From Cytospora piceicola (Eukaryota > Ascomycota > Sordariomycetes > Diaporthales > Cytosporaceae), in NCBI GenBank assembly GCA_023375675.1, contig JALQBC010000033.1, positions 1-64,000 of the forward strand: DNA of 64,000 bases, given 5' to 3'. Below the pieces are notes generated by a model, which worked only from the letters and a program-made list of their open reading frames with translations, ran no database searches and was not told where the DNA came from. Below, in pieces: positions 34,673 to 46,246 of the stretch (position 1 is its first letter; each line of letters starts with the position of its first letter). Position numbers and translations under genes: made by a program.

Positions 34673-35530
34673 TCAATCCGCAGCACTCGCTGCCCGGAGA
34701 TTGGCAACAATCATCTCGTCCAAGCTCAACAAGTTGAGCACACTCGTCACATCCAGTATGAATAGCGCGGCAAGGATGTGAGACAAGTGCCTGAATTCGA
34801 CGTCCGCGAGAAAGTCTAGACCGTAAGCAGATATTCCTGGTGGACTCGAGAGGCTCGTCAAAACGCATGATGGTCATTAGCTGCTTTTCACCACATCGAC
34901 CGCTAATAGGAGCGCCCCCACCGTCATATCAACACCAGTGCTGGTCTTGATTACAAGGTGCAGGGTCTGGATATCCTTGTTCGCACTCCCGGTCGCGTTG
35001 GACCGGCCCGTTCCGCCGCCGGGGCTTGCGAACAGTAGCAAGAATAAGCGGTCGTTAGTAAGGAGTCGCGAAGAGGGTCACTGGGGTAAAGCGATAGAGG
35101 CAATGAGCTTCGCTTTAAAGGTCGCGTCAAGGGGGCCGTCTACTGATTCATCATGGAGAAGCAGACTTTCAGTCATTAATAAACGTCCATGCCGACGTGT
35201 TCAGTGTCATAATCAAATCGGAGCGTTCGGGCATGCAGCCCCTGTCTTCGATTTGGGCCATGAGTCCTAGCCGCCGCCGGCAGAAGGCAAGGTTGTCGAG
35301 GAAGGTGTTATCAGAGGCGTAGTTGGCCTGTGCAGGCTTTCTAAGGCCCGAGATAGACGACAGCAGAGTCCACGGGTGAGAGGTCTAGAGTGCGTCCCAT
35401 CTCAGCACCACGTTATGCAGGTTCCATGTGCCCACCACTTTAGCCGTAACTGCCTCATGGTATGGGACTCCTCGTGGAAGGGTTCAGCTTTGCAGTTTCG
35501 AAACCAACTCTAAAGTAGGTGATAATCTAG
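34673..35530 (-). pseudogene. Polyketide synthase KR-ACP tail, decayed
   Basis: The minus strand encodes a broken highly reducing PKS C-terminus. In one frame (about 35,530-35,170) a ketoreductase end reads AKVVGTWNLHNVVL, then a TAG, then LLSSISGLRKPAQANYASDN and TFLDNLAFCRRRLGL, ending SDLIMTLNTSAWTFIND before a stop. The SDR-type Ser and Tyr are still visible. After more stops and frame changes an inter-domain linker appears (GVDMTVGALLLAV). Then the acyl-carrier domain at 34,861-34,673 reads ISAYGLDFLADVEFRHL and FILDVTSVLNLLSLDEMIV. The phosphopantetheine Ser of the usual GLDSL motif is Phe here. Nothing upstream of the KR remains before 36.5 kb. Confidence 0.75.
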
Positions 35531-36525
35531 ATAGGGAACAAGCTACCTGCAGCAGGTTCTTTCTTCTCGCTAGGTGGTACAATCACATGTATAGATGCTC
35601 GACCTCGACTTCAAGCTCGACGTAGTCTTGTAGTAGAATGGCGATACCCCTAGGATCCCAATTAGGGGTTAGGTCTATCTCCCACCTGGCACACTAAGTA
35701 GATACTATACATACCTGTGTACACGTAAGTGGTTACTTGTTGCTAGAGGGTACGTACCCACATACCTAGGTACCTACTAAGTACATTCCGTGGTCTAGGA
35801 AATCGAGGTTACCTGCTACTATATGGATTACTGTTTAAATTAGAACCCGGTAGCACCGTGAGGTACATATGTAAGTGAAGTTTCATCGTCTATAATACCC
35901 GCAGTCGGATATACCCTCCAGACCGGTCTTTGCAGGAATATATCGCTGCATCTGAAATGCTCTGTTTCTTGGGTGGACCAACCTGGGAAACTTGGCATCA
36001 ACCGCTGATGTGGCTCTATGTAATTATTGGAAGGGTATCGGTCTCGGTGATGTGGTCAATGCAAGGAACATCAAACAAATTATGCATGGCCAAAGGTACT
36101 CGTGAAGTTTTAAATACCTAGATATTGTTTGGGCTATCTACATAGCCTAGGGTATACTGGAAGCTTTGAAACTCGCAGCTATTAGGCAACCCCAGTAATA
36201 CCTGAAAGACAACCTTGGAAGCTTCGCAAAAGAGACCACCAGTCAATGCGCGCTAAAGTTTGATCACCTGCGATTTACATTTCACAATTCCAGCTGTACA
36301 GACCAGCTCTACTGGTTTAGCTTCAGGGAGCTTTACCTCGTGCCCCAAGCTTGGCCTCCGCAATCATTCCATCTTATCTAGTCTCGTCGACCCTGACAAC
36401 TACCTCCCATACCTGAACGCAACCTTCCTCCAATACTTTCTGACTCGAGGCCACTGCAACTCTCTCCCATCCTGAATTGGGCTACCCACCTAGACTTTGA
36501 AGCTTCACGTCACGGCGTCTCCAAG
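35531..36525. other. Intergenic region with TACCTAGGTA motifs
   Basis: About 1 kb has no gene. Several GTACCTAGGTACC-type palindromes cluster at about 35,690-35,785 and one at about 36,115. The last 150 bases are the leader of the next gene. I see no further PKS-like sequence here. Confidence 0.4.
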
Positions 36526-39259
36526 ATGGCAAGATACATGGGAGGCCCCCGAGGCCGTCGCGAACACAGCCCCACCTCTCGAGCTCCCTCGTCACCCACG
36601 AACCAAGAGAACACAGTCAGCGCTGACGAAGAATACGACGCCTTCGAATCTGAAGAGGATGAAGCCTCTAGTGACCAGGTTTGTTCTCGCCCTACCACAC
36701 CGCACGTTCTGGTGTTGCTAACACTAAACTTTGCAGTACGACGGTGGTCCCCTGCACAGGGTCCAGCTTCGCGAGAGCATCCAAGTCCGAGGCAATGATG
36801 ATGATGATGATGATGTGGATGATGTTGATTACCCCCAAGATGGAGCCTATGACGATTTCCGCGAAGAGTTTGGAACCGAAGGATCGGAAATTGATGAGAT
36901 GGATGTCGACGACGTCGCTCCATCTCGCGTCCCTAACCAGCACAGGCAGATTCGCGGGGTCACAAGCGAAGGTCCACTGTTTCCGAGACTTCCAATCACT
37001 TCCCGTAACATTGATGATGTTGAGGATGATGACAATATCTCTGTTCTCACAGACGGGCACCTGTCTAAGCACAGTATGAGGTTGCGACAGCGACAGCGCA
37101 AACCAACTCCAGGTATTGACATCGAGTACACCAATCCAAAAGGCTCGGGGAGTTTCATCTTCGAACCTCTACCTCTACCTATCTTGTACGGGTGGATGGT
37201 CAAAGGTACAAAGGAGCACGTTGAGGACATTCACCTGTCTGGCGTCCTGTTCTGCGACAATGAAGTGCACTCGAAGAGGGCGATCGAGGTACTGTGTGAG
37301 TATACTTGGATCTGTCCGACGCCCAGCCAGGACAAAACTACAGAGACGTGTCCTGCCATTTACGTGCCAGGTAAGTGCCAGCTGCTATCCATCGTCCTAA
37401 GGCCATATGGCTAAGCTCCTATAAACACTACAGGAAACACACGTGGTTGGCAAGGACTAAAACTCGGTTCCTCTCTGAACCACGCGGATCTCTGCGGCGC
37501 CGTTTCCCGAGCCATTCGCGACGAGCACGCCTTTTTACAGCCTCAATACCCCTACGAGCCAACCTTCCGCGCTCTCGAGGTGACCAATGCCGACTTCTCC
37601 TTCAGGGGCGTTGACATCGTCACGGACGCTGACACACTGACACGGCTGCTGGCTTTCATCTGCGGGTCAGGAGCCTCCGGAACCCAGACAATGCAACCCT
37701 TCCGGCTCGACCTAAGCACTGTGCGTGACACACTTTTTGTTATACCCAAAGAGAAACCCGGTCGCGGCCATGCCGGCCCTCTGCCTAAGCGCGAGCGATC
37801 CAACCCCATGACAACTGTGCCCGAGTGGGCTGCTCATGTCTTAGGTCGAAAGGGCTCCAATGACCCAAGGCTCCCGTATAGTGGTGGTCACTACCGTTTG
37901 ATCCGTTATCGGTTCGGAAATGTGGTTCTCGCCGTGCGTGTGAAGGTGGAATTCGTTTATGAACACCGCAAGGCCCCTGCTCGCCCTTCCTGCGATCCCC
38001 TATACGGCATCACACCTGAGGTCGTGTCTGCCTCAATACTTCCAGATGGAATGACCAACTGGAAGACCACCGTCAAAGCCCAGGGTCTCGGAACAAGTCC
38101 TGGTGCCGCTGGCATGGCTACCGTACGATACACCTCCCAGGATAGAAATGCTAAACTCAACGAGATGATGCCACAATTGTGGTTCAGTCGCACGCCTTTC
38201 CTCGTCGAAGGTGTGGTCGCCTACCCCACGCTAGAGATCAAGGATGCTTCTCTTGTCAATTCTCAACAGTACTACAAGTCCTTCGAGCGTGGACACCGGT
38301 GCAGTCTACGCCATCTCGCCGGTCTGCTGAAACACCTGCAAACTCGTACTCGCGAGCTGGGTGGGAACGCCGTCATGATTTGCGACCCAGTCCAGGTATG
38401 CTTTGTCATCCTGAAGCCTGTGATGAATACAAAGCCCGTTCCAGAGGATATTGCTCTCCAATTCTGGGGGCCTGATGACAATTCGGTTCATGCTTCGGAT
38501 AGCGATCTGACCGAATTCAGCAAGACGCCGACTCCGCCTCAAGGGTCCAACTTCTTGGACACCGGCGAAATCCAGAATCCCATGAGCACGAAGACGAAGA
38601 AGAATCCCGAGACGGTTGATGGAAATGGGTTCCCTACCAAGGCCAATCACCAGCAAGTGGAGGACATTGGTCCCGTCAATATGGCAGGTGGCTGGGATGT
38701 TCATCTGCGACAGTCGGTGGAAGATGAAGGGTACGAGCCCGACATTGAGAACAACACCAATCATCCTCTCGCAGGGGGACATGATGGTTATACCACCGAC
38801 AACGACCAAGTCGACGACGATATCATAATGGGCGAGTCTACGCATGAGGAGCCATACAGACCTTCTGCTTCCAGCGGTGACAAGCCGTTCGAAGATGACG
38901 GACAGGAGAATGATTATGACGGGTTGGCAGCTGGTGGACAATACCAGCAGAAGGTCCTATCAAAGGAGCGTGGCTCTTGTCACCGAGAAAACAGCGACGA
39001 GCACTATTCTGGCGATAGCAGTGACCAGATGCAACATCGCTATGCGATTGAAATTTCTCACAGAGACGATTCAAGTATGGAGCGGATGGGGGTGAGGGAT
39101 ATTGACAATGATGAGGTTTCTGGAGACAATGGAACGCTTGTTGTTGGTGCACACCAAGAGCGACGACGCAGCTCACCTGACCAGGGCAATAGCTTGAACC
39201 TCGATGGAGCGGCGACTCCTGCAGAAACGCACGGCGCAGCCACACCCTTTATGGATTAG
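36526..39259 (+). CDS. Conserved acidic fungal protein of unknown function
   Basis: Three exons, 36,526-36,678, 36,737-37,370 and 37,434-39,259, encode 870 aa (introns 58 and 63 nt). The N-terminus is Ser/Pro-rich, then strongly acidic (DDDDDDVDDVD near residue 75). A conserved globular core spans roughly residues 190-560: FRALEVTNADFSFRGVDIVTD, HYRLIRYRFGNVVLAVRVKV, SRTPFLVEG and RTRELGGNAVMICDP. I recall this core in ascomycete proteins that databases often label geranylgeranyl pyrophosphate synthetase by inheritance. I see no DDxxD prenyl-diphosphate motif, so I would not use that name. The C-terminal third is disordered and acidic. Coding-like sequence continues in frame beyond the stop (see findings). 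Confidence 0.75.
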
Positions 39260-40314
39260 AGGTCCAGCTCGGAAGACGGCCGCCCTGTCGCACGACCGTT
39301 CACTAAGGAGGATGAGGATGAGGATGAGGATCATTCTCCGGCCAAGACGCCAGAGTACATCCTTATCACGTCGTCCCAGTAGGATCGAGACTCGTCTGCT
39401 CCCGGCAGAAATTTTCCTGAGGCAGCGATGGAAGTCTACAACGATGCGAATGGTGACAGAGTCGGAATGGATCCTTGGGAATTCTGGACCAGCCAGGACC
39501 CTCTTCAGAACTAGGTCCAAATGACGTGCAGCTGGCCAGCCCTACCACTCGAATCGCCTCTTTCAACCCAGCAGTAGCCATGGCCTGGGAGCTCAAGATT
39601 ATGCAGCTTTGCGGGATGAGGAGAGACGACGACTCCTTGACCTACTGTGATCGCGCCCGTGTTTCCAAGGATTCATCAACCCGAGAAAATAATGAAGAGC
39701 ATCGGAAAAGAAAAGCGAAACAGTTCAAGTAGATACGGAAAACAAGGCGCGTCACGCGGTTACTCCCCACTGGTTCTATTATTTCTGCCTTATCCTGCCT
39801 CTTGCCTTCCAAAGATTTTTCTACTCCGAAAGGTTGGCTCATTGAATCGATGATGAACAAAGAAGGCATGATTTGCAGATGCAGCAGAATCAACTTGCAT
39901 GTGGCTACTCACTACTGTATGAGTGTATATCCGTCACTGGCTTTTGCAACATATTGCCAGCGACCAAGCTCGGTCTCATCCTGTCTGAGCAAAAAAAGTT
40001 TCTTCTCTGTGTTTCAGTGATCGGTCCGGGCAGAGTTGCTTATTGTACCATGATGTTTTGTTGTATAGTGGACACATAAATCAACCAGGGGTAAATCAAA
40101 GACGCTGGGTTCTGCGACTTCTGTCGTACGGCTGGAAAAATCATGCCCTAGGGTTCGTGACTTCATATCCATTCTGGTCCTGGTGCCGTGGTATTTTACT
40201 CCTGGCTCGTGCCGGGCTCATACCTTAGACAGATGTGGCTTGCCATCCATCTAACCCTTTCCAGAAATCCAGGTGACATCTTGACTATCTCGTCTTCCTT
40301 TCCAAAAGCTTCCA
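39260..40314. other. 3' flank with coding-like readthrough sequence
   Basis: Directly after the TAG at 39,257 the same frame reads on as RSSSEDGRPVARPFTKEDE, is stopped by a TAG at 39,380, continues as DRDSSAPGRNFPEAAM, and stops again at 39,512. A third piece in another frame at 39,579-39,650 reads HGLGAQDYAALRDEERRRLL. These may be a decayed C-terminal extension or unrecognised 3' exons of the upstream gene. From about 39,730 to 40,314 I see no gene. Confidence 0.4.
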
Positions 40315-40960
40315 TCATGAAGAGCTGCGTTCTGTCTCTTCCTCTTTGCCCTCTTGCACTGCCACATCTTCATCTGCCCCCTGACCACCCACATCCATGC
40401 CTTCTGCTGCATTGTCCAGTCCCTCGTCTCCATTTCCCGTCTCCATCTTCTCCATCTGGCTCAGGAAGTAATCCACCACGTCATGCTTCTCGTTGAGGCC
40501 TGCCAGATCCAGCGGGACATAATTCTTGTCATTTGCCAGTGCCGGGCTCGCTCCCTCGGCCACCAGATACTTCACAACGTCAAGGTGACCTTGGCCTGCC
40601 GCCCAGTGTACGCCAGTGTTTCCGAACTCGTTAGGAGCATCCAGGTAGGCTTGCTTCTCCTCTTTTGTCCGGTCCGCAAAATGCGCTACCAGCACCTTGA
40701 TTACCTCTGAAGTGATTGTTAGCTAGCCAGTACGAATGACAGGTGGATAGTGAGTGGGACTTGCCCTCGTGGCCGTTGCCTGTGGCCATGTGCAGACACG
40801 TCGAATTTCCTTCGTCTTTGGCGGCCATGAGGATTTCAGCTGGTGAGACCCCTTCCCTTGATGCAAGGACCTCGAGAGTCTCATTCAGGTCAACAACTTC
40901 GCCCGCCCGGGCAAAGTATATGAGGTCGTCGATCTCTTCCGAGCTCAATTTTGGCGCCAT
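40315..40960 (-). CDS. Small ankyrin-repeat protein (Yar1-like)
   Basis: This is a 195-aa protein with ankyrin repeats, similar in size and layout to the yeast Yar1 group linked to ribosomal protein S3 handling. That link is inference from family resemblance. Exons on the minus strand are 40,960-40,765 and 40,706-40,315. The 58-nt intron starts with GC (GCAAGT) and ends CAG; this joins ATGNGHE to EVIKVLVAHFADR in frame, while no GT donor does. The N-terminus SSEEIDDLIYFARAGEVVDL is helical. The ankyrin repeats read NSTCLHMATGNGHEEVIKVL and NTGVHWAAGQGHLDVVKYLV. The C-terminal tail is acidic (GADEDVAVQEGKEEETERSSS). Confidence 0.85.
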
Positions 40961-42439
40961 TGTGCAGGAGTGGTCCGAGCGTTTGTGCTGTCTGAAAAGG
41001 CAGAGTTGATGTGTCGGCTTCGTATGACTTCATACACAGAGATCAGGGGTGTACTTGGGGTTTGTGGTTTTGGTTAAGTACAACTTCAAGATGCGTGGAG
41101 ACAGGTCAGGTGAAACTGAAATTGGTGATCAAGTTGTTCTCAACACCGTTGGTGTTGTCGACGTTGAAAATTTGGAGCAGAGTAAAAATCCGGCAGCACA
41201 GTGTGGCTAATACCGCCCTTCAGGTACGGGAGCACTGTACCAGGCCCTGGAGACCAAGTTAGGGTTAAACCCTTCACGTCTTCTGCGCTTCACGTGTCGT
41301 CCCAGTCTATAAGGAACCAAAATAATTCTCAAGCTGGGCCCAGGTACACCTTGGGAAGGTTGTCTTGGTATTCCATAAATATAATCCAATGCTAAATTAA
41401 CGACCTGAATTTCAAACGTGTGCGTGTCTAAGCTAACCTAGCAAGGGTTGGAATGTGAGGTCCAAAGAAAAGTCATAACTTATCTGATATCATTGTTTAG
41501 TTGTGCTTGGGGTGCCTTGAACTATCAGGCAACGACTCGATGCGTGTATACGCCCTGATAGGGAAGGACGCCTGTCCGTTGAAGGCCTACTCCACCTCTT
41601 CTACTTTAAGGACTTTGACGCCGTCCTCAAAACACCGGATCAATGGCTCGTGGTTACCCTAATGTTCCGTTGTAGTTTCGATCATATGGTTGTAACTGGA
41701 TATTCTGCTTTCCGGGGTGTCCTTTAATGGCCGTGAAGAACGTACATAAGCGGCTCCAAGGTTGCTCTGGTGAATCTGGACCATGGGCTCGCTTTCTCCG
41801 ATATCCGAAGCCGACGAAGGTTTGAGTCTTCGGCTGATAAATCCATAATCTGGTTACCGAGAGGGGTGGGGGATCTCCAGAGGCCCTGCTGAGCGGAGTG
41901 ACCGAGAGTCCAAACTAATACTGGTTCGACTAGATTAGCTGTCTGACTACACCGGTGCTGGTAGGATTCGTATTGTTGCTTTGCTCAAAGTCCATAATCG
42001 AATATAAGAGGAATGATCATGGTTTCTTGAGAAAATACTGGCTGAGACAATATGTGTGGTGGGATAGATAGACCGGGTAATATAACTTGGAAGGACGAGA
42101 GGGGCCGAGATGGGAGGAATTGTCCGAGGTACTTGGTTTGTACGATCTTCAACAATACACTCAATTTCCAACCCGGCTGACCACGAACTTATCAAATCGA
42201 CTTGCCTTACACACGCGTGTGATCACATTTACTTAGTTGGCCCAAGTGTTAGGCACCACATGCATATGTGTACCCTATCGTAACCTAGGTAGTCAGTCAC
42301 TAATCACTTATATCAAGCTCTGTCATCACACATGTGCATATACATTTCCCAAGAAGTACCTATTTGCAGGTCATTGCATCATCAATATCTCGAGTCATCT
42401 TCCACCTTTCGAGTCATCTTGAGCTTGGAAGTAACATCT
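40961..42439. other. 1.5-kb intergenic region, one weak coding candidate
   Basis: There is no secure gene. A minus-strand candidate at 41,587-41,850 could splice through a GTACGT-TAG intron (41,745-41,659) to give GESEPMVQIHQSNLGAAYGN and HEPLIRCFEDGVKVLKVEE before a stop. I cannot identify it or find its 5' part. Confidence 0.35.
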
Positions 42440-42956
42440 ATGGGATCGTACTTCCAAACTACCGAGCCCGGTCAATTTACCTCGCAGCTTGAGAACCAAC
42501 ATAAACCTGTACAGAGCAAAGTGATCAACGATATTATAAACTATATAAAGAGCGGAAAGCGCCTCCCCGATATGGGAAAAGCTCGTCTCTTTGCTATTGG
42601 TAGCAAAATGTGCTTAGGCAGTCATCTACTACGCGAGTATGATCAAGGACAGGTGCAACGGTTATGCCTGAAATGCACATGGGGCAGTGAAAACTCTCAA
42701 GCTGGTGTGTATTTTACTTTACTGCAAGCGGCTTTGTGGGGGCTTAGCCCATCTGCTCTTTGATATAGTTGTTGACCAAGGGCATTTACTGGAAAACTTT
42801 CTGAGGACAGAGCCTCTCCTAACAGATCTCGGCACAGATTCCGACAGCCCACCCGGGTGCTTCGAGATACCCAGAAGGCAAGAGCTCACAGCCAGTTACT
42901 ACGAAATCCATTCCAAAAAGAACTGCTTAGCTCAATGGTTCCGAGAGACTTTTTGA
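42440..42956 (+). CDS. Hypothetical small protein
   Basis: Two open segments in different frames can be joined by a 43-nt GT-AG intron (42,705-42,747), giving 157 aa. The N-terminal half reads MGSYFQTTEPGQFTSQLENQ and DIINYIKSGKRLPDMGKARL. A possible CxxC lies in QRLCLKCTWGS. The second half has AHLLFDIVVDQGHLLENFLR and ends KKNCLAQWFRETF. I do not recognise a family. The intron is near the lower size limit for fungi, and the stretch is flanked by long non-coding DNA, so it may be a young, rapidly evolving or decayed gene. Confidence 0.4.
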
Positions 42957-43169
42957 GAGTACATGCATGTTTACGCACACAAGGTCCTTGCGACGCACTT
43001 GATCAAGGGAGCCGATAGTCATCATTCTCTACCTGCTTAGCTCTTTCCTTGTCACGAATAAAAAAAACTTTCAGATGCAGAACCCGAATTAACATGTGCT
43101 GTGATGTTATCGTAAATCCCCAGTAGTGGCCATCGATCCCAAGCGGCAGGCCGTTATGCGGCTAGACAA

Positions 43170-43813
43170 TCAAGCCTTGGTAACAGCCTTCTCGAGATCC
43201 GACAGGGCTTCGATGCGCTTGTACTTGGCATCGGAGATGACCTCTGCAAGGTTTGTGTCAGTTAGAAGTGGAGAACGACATGGAGACGGACGTGGACTAG
43301 GGAACAAGAAGGACAGGGTCAGGAAGAACGTACCGGCGCTGGCATCGCTGGAGAAGTTGGCGCTCCACTCGACGTAGGTGCTTCCACCATGCTGGCCAGC
43401 AGTGACGGCGTGGCAGCGGATGGTGCTCAGGACGGACGAGTAGGAGAGCTCGGGGCTGGAGGTGATGACGCTGTAGGTGAGGCTGTGGTTGATGGAAGAG
43501 TGCTCCTCCTGCTTGACCTCATAGACGGTACCGTCCTTGAAGGTCCACTTGAACACATCGGCCTCGTCGTTGGCGCCCTTGACGACCTCAGACTTGGAGA
43601 GGGAAGACCAGAACTTGGAGAAGTCCTGGAGCTTGATCAAGTGCCTACCAGTTTTGGGGGTTAGCAAGTCATAAATAAGATCCGGTCCATGAGAGTAGAA
43701 GAGAGAGAGAAAGAGAAAGCAGGGGTCTTTCGTGCATACCAGACCTTGGAGAGAGGCGCCTTGATGACGACGCTCTCGAGGACGGAGGTGGAGGTGGGGA
43801 TGTTGGACGACAT
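43170..43813 (-). CDS. SRPBCC (Bet v 1-like) domain protein
   Basis: This is a small START/Bet v 1-fold protein of 152 aa, a ligand-binding fold of unknown ligand in fungi. Exons on the minus strand are 43,813-43,740, 43,644-43,334 and 43,243-43,170. The introns of 95 and 90 nt are GT-AG and frame-preserving. The first exon starts MSSNIPTSTSVLESVVIKAP. LSKVW-HLIKLQDFSKFW spans the first splice, the typical helix after strand 1 of this fold. Then come DVFKWTFKDGTVYEVKQEEH and TYVEWSANFSSDAS before the long C-terminal helix VISDAKYKRIEALSDLEKAV. One domain fills the whole protein. A cytosolic location is likely, since no signal peptide is seen. Confidence 0.8.
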
Positions 43814-44562
43814 GTTGTTTGTGAGGGGTGGGTTGCGATGTTGTGATGTTATTATGGTGGTTGTGGTGGATGTGGTAGTAGTAGTGTGTTGTCGTGATGG
43901 CTGTTGAGCAGATGCCTTTTTCCCTTTTTTTTTTTTGCCTTTTGAGATTCAAAGTGTGGCTTGTTTGTTTGTCGCTTCTGTTTTGCTCAGTTCTGTTTGA
44001 TTTTCCGTTTGAGAATGAGTGAAACTGCAAAAACACTGCTGGGCTTTCAGAATTACATAATAGTAAAGAACGACGATGCCTGCCATTCCTTCCCACAACG
44101 TCATCCCCGGGTAATCTGCCAGTGTGGTGGTGGTGGTGTATGACTATGATTCCTAATTACACGCCCCGTGTAGAACCTCAGTCGTACGTTTGCTGAAACG
44201 GAAAAACGCGGACTGTCTGGGCAGACCCTTGAACAATTGAATGAAGGAACAAATGACACTAACCAGAGATGAACTTGGTAAGAGGTCCTGCCTACGTAGG
44301 TAGGTACCTGAGCAGGTACCTAGGTAGATATTTGGGTAAGGACTACCTACCTAGGTAGGTACCTGGCAGTGGCTCAAGTGATTACCCTAGGTACCTGCTT
44401 AAGTACCAACCAAGGTACCTAGGTAGATACTCTTGTCCACGTTCACATCGAAACTCTCCAGCTCCTACTGGGAGACAGATCATCACACACCCAACGCCAG
44501 TGTGCGTGCCCCCCGCATGTGTCCTCTTATCTTCTGTTGTATTCGTTTTGCCCTCTTTCATC
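43814..44562. promoter_or_regulatory. Divergent promoter region with a TACCTAGGTA cluster
   Basis: This 750-base region lies between the SRPBCC gene (minus) and SPO11 (plus). It contains a poly-T/CT-rich leader for the SRPBCC gene (about 43,915-43,940) and a dense cluster of TACCTAGGTA and GGTACCT palindromes at 44,293-44,430. No further gene is evident. Confidence 0.5.
44293..44430. repeat. Cluster of TACCTAGGTA palindromes
   Basis: Within 140 bases there are at least five overlapping copies of CCTACGTAGG, GGTACCTAGGTA, CTACCTACCTAGGTAGGTAC and related GGTACC palindromes, separated by 10-30 bases. Similar sites are scattered through the other intergenic regions of the window. Confidence 0.75.
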
Positions 44563-46246
44563 ATGTCTCACAACGTGGGTGGTGGTGTGGACCATCTTAC
44601 GCCTTCGTCAAGTGCCATCTTTCCGCCCCCTTCACCACCGTCACAGCTTTCAAGATTCTTCACTATCCCTCTGAATTTCTCCCGCGACAATCACACTGGC
44701 CTCGTCATCTCCAAGATAGAAGACATGCTCGCGTCCATGATCGACATGCTCGCCGGAGGAGACAATTCGCTGTCCATCCCTTACCGCAGCAGAGGCTCTC
44801 CTCAACGGGCTCAGGGTGTACTGAGGTTCCCTGGGAGCAGTTTGCAGGAGGCCACCAAATTCAGTTAGTTGGCTTAGAAAGCGTTTCATTGACTTCCCAT
44901 TGACAACCGCTGACACGTTTGCTTCTGCAGCCAGGATGGTGCGGATTATGGAGTTGGCCCGTGAGGCACTGGTGTCTGGTTATCTCATCACCAAGAGGTA
45001 TATCTGTCGCCTGATACCCCCCGGCCTCCATGTCTTTTATCTAAGATTAGTTGTAGGAACATCTACTATCAGAACCCAGAGCTCTTCAAGAACCAGGGCA
45101 ACGTGGATCAGTTGGTAGATGACCTTGCTTTCACCCTCGGAGTAGGCCGAGACGCGCTCAATATTGTACTCAACCACACCTTGCACCATGGGCATCTGTC
45201 TAACTCGTGTCCCTGACTAATATCAAGAAGGTCGCAGCTTCGAAGGGGCTCATAGCAGGCCCCATTAAACTCATCATGAAAAACAATACCATCGTGTCCT
45301 GCTTCTCGGACCTTGACGAGAACAACTCCATCCCGCCCATCGCCATGATCAGGCAGATCGACTTCGCTGGGACAAAGTGGATACTCGTTGTCGAGAAGGA
45401 GGTACTGACAACTCCCACTGCGTAGCCAATTTTCCGCTACTAACTTGCGACGCTGTAGGCGACGTTCAGGACATTGGCGGCCTCTCGGTACTGGAGGAAC
45501 TGTGTTCACGGCCAAGGAATCCTAGTCACGGTAAACCAGCCACCTCATGAACACCACGGTGGGATTTTATACTGAACATTCTGTGAAGGGCAAAGGCTAT
45601 GCAGATCTGGCGACACTCGAGTTCCTCAACCTCGTCCACTCTATGCGTCCGATCCTTCCTATCATGTGCGTGGTCGACTGCGACCCCCACGGTATTGATA
45701 TCATGAGAACGTACAAGTACGGCAGTCGAAGCCTGAGCCATGAAGATAACGCCACAGTGACTGGCATGCAATGGCTTGGTATCAGGATGGAGGACATACT
45801 AGGTTACACACCGAGGGTACGGGATGAAGACAGCTCGCAAAGCCCTGCTGACCAGTCGATCCAGTCGTCTTCGGAACACTTCAGCAGCCAGGGTTTAGGC
45901 TCGGGATCATTTGCCATACCAGGTGAGCCACTCACATAAATGCCCTGTGTACTTACGAGGCAGCGCTAACAGGTTCACAGCATCACAACCCAACGTACAA
46001 CCGAGACCTCGGCGTTTCGGGGGTGCTACCGACTCGCTGATACCGCTCACGGCCACGGACAGGAAGACGGCACAGAGGATGTTCAGGGCCATGATTGTCG
46101 GGGGCCGGGAGCTTGACCACGAAGAGACGGAGCAGCTGCGAGAGCTGCAGGTGATGTTGATGCTGAACATGAAGGCCGAGATACAAGCCATCGACAATAT
46201 GGGTGACTTGTCAGATTGGCTGGACGTCAAGATCGGGACGGTTTGA
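44563..46246 (+). CDS. spo11: Meiotic recombination protein SPO11 (Topo VI A-like)
   Basis: This is the catalytic subunit that makes meiotic double-strand breaks. There are seven exons: 44,563-44,863, 44,931-44,997, 45,057-45,165, 45,231-45,401, 45,459-45,530, 45,589-45,922 and 45,981-46,246. All six introns (58-67 nt) are GT-AG and frame-consistent, and one has a CTACTAAC branch site; the product is 439 aa. The winged-helix domain carries the active-site tyrosine pair in RNIYYQNPELF (Tyr126/127), then DDLAFTLGVGRDALNIVAAS. The Toprim-like domain has the metal-binding Glu in VVEKEATFRTL (about 214) and the acidic pair VVDCDPHGIDIM (Asp270, Asp272). The end LTATDRKTAQRM and MKAEIQAI is typical. 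The N-terminal part is variable. Confidence 0.92.

Noticed and set aside
38306..38941. 211-codon open frame antisense to the acidic protein gene
   Set aside because: Shadow of the plus-strand gene; no protein-like motif.
36526..39259. Naming this gene a geranylgeranyl pyrophosphate synthetase
   Set aside because: I recall that label on similar proteins, but no DDxxD motif or prenyl-transferase helices are visible in the translation.
43814..44096. N-terminal extension of the SRPBCC open frame
   Set aside because: The translation there is leader and intron sequence (His-rich, Lys-rich); the spliced model starting at 43,813 gives the conserved first strand of the fold.
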